This document shows positions 33,593 through 37,837 of a stretch of DNA of 37,837 nt, piece after piece; the stretch's first letter is position 1; every line of letters starts with the position of its first letter. Origin of the DNA: Dehalococcoidia bacterium (GTDB lineage Bacteria > Chloroflexota > Dehalococcoidia > Bin125). The position numbers and the translations under genes were made by a program. The DNA lies in contig JAJEBU010000052.1 of assembly GCA_022822375.1 (NCBI GenBank), forward strand, positions 1-37,837, written 5' to 3'. The notes below the pieces were generated by a model. It was not told the DNA's origin. It made no database searches and saw nothing but the letters and a program-made list of their open reading frames with translations.

Positions 33593-33595
33593 ACT
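33590..33595 (+). promoter_or_regulatory. Candidate -10 for the thiolase operon
   Basis: TAAACT overlapping the stop codon of the preceding gene (TAA 33590-33592), 25 nt before ATG 33621, whose ribosome site is GGAGG. No -35 can be assigned. Confidence 0.35.
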
Positions 33596-33620
33596 GATCT
33601 CGAAACGAGCGGAGGTACGC

Positions 33621-34820
33621 ATGGGACTCAGAGGCGAAGCAGCGATCGTCGGGATCGCCGAGTGGACTCCGGAGCGGCGGCCTTCTCGTCCTCCGATCTT
33701 CACGCTGGAGCAGTGGGCGCAGCTGGCTCGCGAGGCGCTGGATGATGCAGGCATCGACCCCTCAGAGGTCGACGGCATCTGCGCGACCAACATTCGCGAG
33801 TCGGACTCGTTCGTCCCATCGACGATCACCGAGTATCTCGGTCTGCATGTCAACTTCGCCGAGGTCGTCGACCTGGGCGGGGCGTCCTGCGCGGCGATGG
33901 TCTGGCGCGCCGCGGCGGCGATTGAGCTCGGACTCTGCAACGTCGTCGTGATCGCCGCGCCGTCCTGGCCCTCGCCCAGACCGCCCAATCCACCCTCGGG
34001 GCCGAGCAGCTGGCGCTACGGCGCGTCGTCGGCCAACTATGGATCGCCGCAGGCGGAGTTCGACATCCCCTACGGCAACGTCGCCCAGAACTGCGGCTAC
34101 GCCCAGATTGCGATGAAGTACGGCGCCGAGTACGGCTACGACCCTGAAGCGCTGGCCAAGATCGCTGTCGATCAACGTGTCTCGGCCAATCACAATCCGT
34201 CCGCCGTCTTCCACAACGTGCCGATCACGGTTGAGGACGTGCTCAACTCGCCGATGATCTCCGACCCGATTCACATGCTGGAGATCGTGATGCCCTGCTT
34301 CGGCGGCGCGGCCATCGTGGTCGCGGGCAAGGATGTGGCGCGGCGCTCGACGCATCGTCCGGCCTGGATCTCTGGCTTCGGCGAGCGAGTCCTGCACAAG
34401 ACACCGACATACGCCGACGACCTGCTCTCGACCGCGCTGATTCCCGCTGCGGAGCAGGCATTCGCCATGTCGGGACGCACGCGCGACGAGGTCGACCTGA
34501 TCTCCGTCTACGACTGCTACACCATCACGGTCTTGATGACGATTGAGGACGCGGGCTTCTGTCCCCGCGGAGAGGGTCAGGCGTTTGTCCGCGAACACGA
34601 CCTCTCGTTCCGCGGCGACTTCCCCTGCAACACGCACGGGGGACAGCTCGGTTTCGGACAGGCGGGCTTGGCCGGTGGGATGTCGCACATCACCGAGGGC
34701 GCACGTCAGCTCATGCGTCGTGCCGACACCCATCAAGTGCCCGACGCCGACGTCGCATTCATCACCGGCAACGGCGGCCTGATGTCCGAGCAGGTCGCGC
34801 TGATTCTGGAGGGCGACTAA
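33621..34820 (+). CDS. Thiolase-family protein (SCP2-like acetyl-CoA acetyltransferase)
   Basis: A 399-residue member of the SCP2-thiolase-like branch. Nucleophile region EVVDLGGASCAAMVW with Cys90; CNTHGGQLGFGQAGLAGG with His339 (family HGG motif); DLISVYDCYTITVLMTIEDAGFC in the C-half, matching the family VxDCFT... pattern. ATG 33621 is chosen (MGLRGEAAIVGIAEW; GGAGG 5 nt upstream). The longer open frame adds 83 residues that overlap the preceding gene out of frame. These enzymes typically pair with a DUF35 OB-fold protein, as here, forming a complex for thiolytic or retro-aldol cleavage, e.g. of steroid side chains, or for acetoacetyl-CoA chemistry. It ends in a TAATG overlap with its partner. 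Confidence 0.9.
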   Translation: MGLRGEAAIVGIAEWTPERRPSRPPIFTLEQWAQLAREALDDAGIDPSEVDGICATNIRESDSFVPSTITEYLGLHVNFAEVVDLGGASCAAMVWRAAAAIELGLCNVVVIAAPSWPSPRPPNPPSGPSSWRYGASSANYGSPQAEFDIPYGNVAQNCGYAQIAMKYGAEYGYDPEALAKIAVDQRVSANHNPSAVFHNVPITVEDVLNSPMISDPIHMLEIVMPCFGGAAIVVAGKDVARRSTHRPAWISGFGERVLHKTPTYADDLLSTALIPAAEQAFAMSGRTRDEVDLISVYDCYTITVLMTIEDAGFCPRGEGQAFVREHDLSFRGDFPCNTHGGQLGFGQAGLAGGMSHITEGARQLMRRADTHQVPDADVAFITGNGGLMSEQVALILEGD

Positions 34821-35236
34821 TGGCGGACGAACTGCAGCCTCCTCTGCCCACGCCGATCGATCGGACGCAGCCATTCTGGGACGGTCTGCGCGAGGGCCGT
34901 GTGCGCATCCAATACTCGCCGTCGAGCGATCAGTGGGTCTTCTATCCACGCTCGCATGCGCCGTTGACGCTGGCCGACGACCTCGAGTGGCGCGACATCT
35001 CGGGCGAGGGAACGATTTACACGTACACGATCGCGCGTCGCCCAACGGCGCCCGACTTCGCTGGCCAAGAGCCGCAGATCATCGCCGTGGTCGAGCTCGA
35101 TGAGGGCCCGCGGCTGACGTCGACGCTGGTCAATGTCGATGAAGATCAGATCGCGGTCGGCATGCGCGTGCGACCCGTCTTTGACCACCTCGCGGACGCC
35201 GACACAACACTCCTGCGTTATGCGCCGGTCGATTAA
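34820..35236 (+). CDS. DUF35 OB-fold protein lacking zinc-ribbon cysteines
   Basis: A 138-residue protein of the DUF35 family, which usually joins a rubredoxin-like zinc ribbon to an OB fold and acts as partner of the thiolase encoded next to it. The helix FWDGLREGRVRIQYSPSSDQWVFYPRSHAPL aligns with the family's FWxGLxxGxLxxQxCxxCGxxxFPPRxxCP, but all four cysteine positions are other residues (Y-S-P-S-S, S-H-A-P). The OB fold follows (GTIYTYTIARRPTAP, PQIIAVVELDEGPRLTSTLVN, VGMRVRPVF). Its start overlaps the thiolase stop; its end overlaps the next gene's start by 17 nt. Acyl-CoA or protein partner binding is likely retained. Confidence 0.88.
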   Translation: MADELQPPLPTPIDRTQPFWDGLREGRVRIQYSPSSDQWVFYPRSHAPLTLADDLEWRDISGEGTIYTYTIARRPTAPDFAGQEPQIIAVVELDEGPRLTSTLVNVDEDQIAVGMRVRPVFDHLADADTTLLRYAPVD

Positions 35237-36587
35237 GGCAGTCCTCGCGGTACTGATCGTGTCGCTTGCCTTGGCCGCCTGTGGCGCCGGCGAGCCGTCA
35301 ACGGCTGAGCCAGGTACCGATGCTGAGCAGACGACTCAATCAACGCTGCAGACGGAACAGCAGGCCGCCCAGCCTGACGAGGCCGCCGAATCTGCACAAC
35401 AAGCCGCCGCAGAACCGTCGGACGACGCGGAGCCGGCCTCGAAGCCGGATACTGAGCAGCAGGAAGCGCTTCAGCCGCAGTCTGAGACGTCCGGGCAGGA
35501 GTCGCCTCCCGCCGACGGTGACGGCAACGTCGAACTCACATGGGCGCCAGCATTGAATGGTGTCGTTTTCGAGCAGCCCACTGAGATGGCGGTGCTCGCC
35601 GATGGATCGGTGCTGATCGCCGAGCAGCGCGGATCGATCAGCCGATTCCGGATCTCCGGCGACGAGACGCAGCAGTTTGGCGTTCTCGATCTGACCGATC
35701 AGGTGACGTTCAGCGGGGAGCGCGGGTTGCTCAGTGTCGCGCTGCATCCCGACCTGGATGCGCAGCCGTTCATCTTCGTCTACTACTCGCCGTCCGACGC
35801 CGCGCTGACGCGTCTGTCGCGCTTCCGCCTCACCGCTGACCATGCTGCTGCCGATCCAGGCTCGGAGCTGGTGATGCTCGAGATTCCCCAGCCGTACGCC
35901 AATCACAACGGCGGCGCGGTCCGATTTGGACCCGACGGGATGCTGTATCTCGGCATCGGCGACGGCGGCGCGGCAAACGATCCGCAGGGTCACGGACAGA
36001 ACCGCGAGACGCTGCTGGGCACGATCATTCGCATCGACGTCAGCCGCAGCAGCGCGTCGGAGCCCTATCGGATCCCGACCGACAACCCATTCCTCGGCGT
36101 GAGCGGCGTGCGGCCGGAGATCTGGGCGTATGGCCTGAGAAACCCCTGGCGGATGGCGTTCGACTCGGTGACCGGCGACCTGTACGTCGCTGACGTCGGG
36201 CAGGACCGCTGGGAAGAGGTCGCCGTCGTCCGCGCCGGTGAGAATCACGGTTGGAACGTCTACGAGGGGAACGAGTGCTTCCGCTCGCAGGACGCCTGCG
36301 ACCAACTGACGGATCACACGCGGCCGATCGCCGTGATCCCGCATCCCGATGGTTGCTCGATTACGGGCGGCATGGTCTATCGGGGCACGGAGATTCCCGA
36401 GTTGGTGGGACACTACGTCTTCGCCGACTACTGCTCGTTCCGTCTCTGGACGATCGATCCAGCCGGGCAGTTGACAGAGCGCATACCGGTCGACGTGTCG
36501 ATCATTGCCTTCGCCACAGATCAGGCGGGCGAAATCTACGCGCTGACGCCGCGCGGGCCGATCTTGCAGCTGATCGCCGCACGCTAG
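35220..36587 (+). CDS. PQQ-dependent sugar dehydrogenase lipoprotein (GSDH/sorbosone family)
   Basis: A 455-residue extracytoplasmic lipoprotein: signal MRRSIKAVLAVLIVSLALAAC with lipobox LAAC (Cys21), a Gln/Glu/Ala/Pro-rich linker to about residue 100, then a six-bladed propeller of the glucose/sorbosone dehydrogenase family (oxidises aldoses or related alcohols with PQQ). Family segments: PTEMAVLADGSVLIAEQRG, ERGLLSVALHPDLDAQPFIFVYYS, NHNGGAVRFGPDGMLYLGIGDGG, GLRNPWRMAFDSVTGDLYVADVGQDRWEEV, HGWNVYEGNECF, and SITGGMVYRG...GHYVFADYCSFRLW. The likely calcium/PQQ ligands (His, Arg, Asn in these loops) are intact. The ATG at 35220 places the lipobox correctly. The selenoprotein candidate follows after 38 nt. 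Confidence 0.9.
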   Translation: MRRSIKAVLAVLIVSLALAACGAGEPSTAEPGTDAEQTTQSTLQTEQQAAQPDEAAESAQQAAAEPSDDAEPASKPDTEQQEALQPQSETSGQESPPADGDGNVELTWAPALNGVVFEQPTEMAVLADGSVLIAEQRGSISRFRISGDETQQFGVLDLTDQVTFSGERGLLSVALHPDLDAQPFIFVYYSPSDAALTRLSRFRLTADHAAADPGSELVMLEIPQPYANHNGGAVRFGPDGMLYLGIGDGGAANDPQGHGQNRETLLGTIIRIDVSRSSASEPYRIPTDNPFLGVSGVRPEIWAYGLRNPWRMAFDSVTGDLYVADVGQDRWEEVAVVRAGENHGWNVYEGNECFRSQDACDQLTDHTRPIAVIPHPDGCSITGGMVYRGTEIPELVGHYVFADYCSFRLWTIDPAGQLTERIPVDVSIIAFATDQAGEIYALTPRGPILQLIAAR

Positions 36588-36625
36588 CCTGTGGACAAGA
36601 TGCAGCGGACAGGCAGGAGCCGCCG

Positions 36626-37837
36626 ATGACGACCTCACGCGCCTTTGGCCAGACGCCAGCGCCCGACGTGCCGGCTGGCATGACCTGGCTCAATGCGGGC
36701 CGCGAACTGTCGCTCGACGACTTCCGCGGCCGACTGCTGATCCTCCACTTCTGGACCTACGCTTGAATCAACTGTCTGCATGTCCTTCCGCAGTTGCGGA
36801 AGCTCGAACGACGCTACGCCGACACCCTGCAAGTGGTCTCGGTTCACTCTCCGAAGTTCCCGACGGAGCGCGAGACTGAGAATCTGCGGCAAGCGATCCT
36901 GCGCTTGCGGATTGAGCACCCCGTGCTCAATGACGCCGATTTCAAGTACTGGCAGACGTTCGGCGCGCGGGCCTGGCCGACGCTGTACTTCATCGACCCG
37001 CGCGGCAACGTGATCGGCATCCACGAGGGCGAACTGACGGAAGAGCAGGCCGCGCCGCTGATCGACGGATGGCTCGCCGAGTACGACGCGGAACAGGTGC
37101 TGACCCGCCGCGACCTCGGACTGGAACGGGAAACCGGGCGCGACAGCGCGCTCTCGTTCCCCGGTAAGGTCGCCTGGGACGACGCGTCGGGCCGATTGGT
37201 GATCTCCGACAGCAACAATGACCGCATCATCGTGTCCGACATCAATGGCAACGTGTCGCGGGTGATCGGCGGCTCGCAGGCCGGCTTCACGGACGGCTCG
37301 GCTGAGGCGGCGACGTTCAACCAACCGCAGGGCGTGACCATCCATGGTGACCACGTCTTCGTCGCCGACAACGAGAACCACGCGGTGCGCAGGATCGATC
37401 TGTCCGACGGCAGCGTCACGACGATCGCCGGGAACGGTCAACAGGCTCGAATGATGCCTCAAGGCGAGCCGGCGAGACAGACGGCGCTCAGCTCGCCGTG
37501 GGATGTCGCGGTGCACGACGGAGACTTGTACATCGCGATGGCTGGCATCCACCAAATCTGGCGGCTGCCATTGGGCGACCACGCCGGCGACGGCTCTTAC
37601 GTCGGACCGTGGGGCGGCTCAGGACGCGAGGGCATCGTCGACGGCCCGCGCATGCAGGCCGAGTTGGCGCAAGTCTCAGGACTCGCGCCCGGTCCGAGCG
37701 GACTCGCCTTCGCCGACTCCGAATCGTCGGGCGTCCGCGAGGTCAGCTGGGACCCGAACGGCGCAGTGCGCACGTTCATCGGCAAGACTGGCAATGGCGG
37801 TCTCTTCCACTTCGGCGACGAGGACGGCGGCCGCAGC
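36626..37837 (+). CDS. Thioredoxin-like/NHL-repeat selenoprotein candidate (in-frame TGA = Sec47; 3' truncated)
   Basis: 404 codons to the window end, interrupted once, at codon 47 (TGA 36764-36766). Residues ~25-150 form a thioredoxin-fold domain of the NHLRC2 type (LSLDDFRGRLLILHFWTYA-U-INCLHVLPQLRKLERRY, later ARAWPTLYFIDPRG with the cis-proline). Family members read FWTY-C-C-I-N-C; here TGA replaces the first Cys of CxxC, giving U47-I-N-C50. From ~175 on are NHL repeats (VISDSNNDRI, VADNENHAVRRIDLSDG). Downstream of the TGA all 357 codons stay open and family-like, and a hairpin fitting a bacterial SECIS follows 25 nt later. Start ATG 36626 has AGGAG 6 nt upstream. Predicted cytoplasmic redox enzyme; substrate unknown. 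Alternative: point mutation or base error. Confidence 0.8.
36785..36802 (+). promoter_or_regulatory. Candidate bacterial SECIS hairpin
   Basis: CTTCCGC (36785-36791) pairs perfectly with GCGGAAG (36796-36802) around a 4-nt AGTT loop. The loop starts 25 nt after the TGA. Bacterial SECIS elements are described as stem-loops with the apical loop about 16-37 nt downstream of UGA and a G among the first two loop bases; both hold. The coding sequence here (LPQLRK) uses CTT and TTG leucine codons, uncommon in this GC-rich DNA. Confidence 0.65.

Noticed and set aside
33762-35045. 427-codon minus-strand frame opposite the thiolase
   Set aside because: Same reason: antisense shadow with low-information composition.
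36626-36766. A 46-residue protein ending at TGA 36764
   Set aside because: The frame continues for 357 open, family-like codons past the TGA, and the TGA replaces a catalytic cysteine; a short independent gene is less likely than recoding.

Overview
The window is GC-rich, densely packed bacterial chromosome with no rRNA, tRNA, CRISPR array, insertion sequence or recognisable prophage. The catabolic genes (luciferase-type flavin monooxygenase, double-domain CaiB CoA transferase, acyl-CoA dehydrogenase, thiolase/DUF35 pair, PQQ-type sugar dehydrogenase, arylsulfotransferase) and the thioredoxin-NHL protein resemble repertoires of marine or soil Chloroflexota (SAR202/Thermomicrobia-like lineages). 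That placement is inference from gene content only. MurJ, a class B penicillin-binding protein and a RodZ-like protein indicate a peptidoglycan wall.

Layout. 1-1644 is the 3' part of a peptide-type ABC solute-binding protein, followed by a GNAT acetyltransferase. A minus-strand cluster at 2437-6851 runs proB, alpha/beta hydrolase, flavin monooxygenase, arylsulfotransferase; the last two look fused in the raw sequence, but a one-base frameshift explains this. A YihY-family membrane protein diverges from proB. Minus-strand housekeeping genes follow (ileS, a small unknown, a zinc-ribbon protein, murJ), with rpsT divergent from murJ. 14502-17656 carries a zinc alcohol dehydrogenase, a RodZ-like protein with a PASTA domain, and rimO. 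Convergent to these are a DUF503 gene and mtaB. Two tiny genes and glycerate kinase lie at 19254-20736, then a minus-strand minimal metalloprotease and a penicillin-binding protein. Acyl-CoA dehydrogenase and a secreted beta-propeller protein follow.

27125-31703 looks like an accessory segment: a non-coding stretch with nested inverted repeats, two unrecognised genes with less GC-rich codon use, a higBA toxin-antitoxin pair, a double-domain CoA transferase and a hicAB pair. 31754-36587 carries a secreted SH3/WD-type propeller protein, a thiolase with its DUF35 partner, and a lipoprotein sugar dehydrogenase.

The most notable item is at the right edge. The gene starting at 36626 encodes a thioredoxin-fold plus NHL-repeat protein whose reading frame is interrupted once, by TGA at 36764-36766, exactly where the first cysteine of the redox CxxC motif should be. 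The frame then stays open and homologous to the window end. A perfect 7-bp hairpin with an AGTT loop lies 25 nt downstream of the TGA, matching the usual description of a bacterial SECIS element. I read it as a UxxC selenoprotein. Other points of interest are a GXHH (not HXGH) signature in a type-2 isoleucyl-tRNA synthetase, several genes with a -10-like hexamer 6-8 nt before ATG (candidate leaderless transcripts), overlapping divergent -10 elements, and a CoA transferase whose first half has lost the catalytic aspartate.
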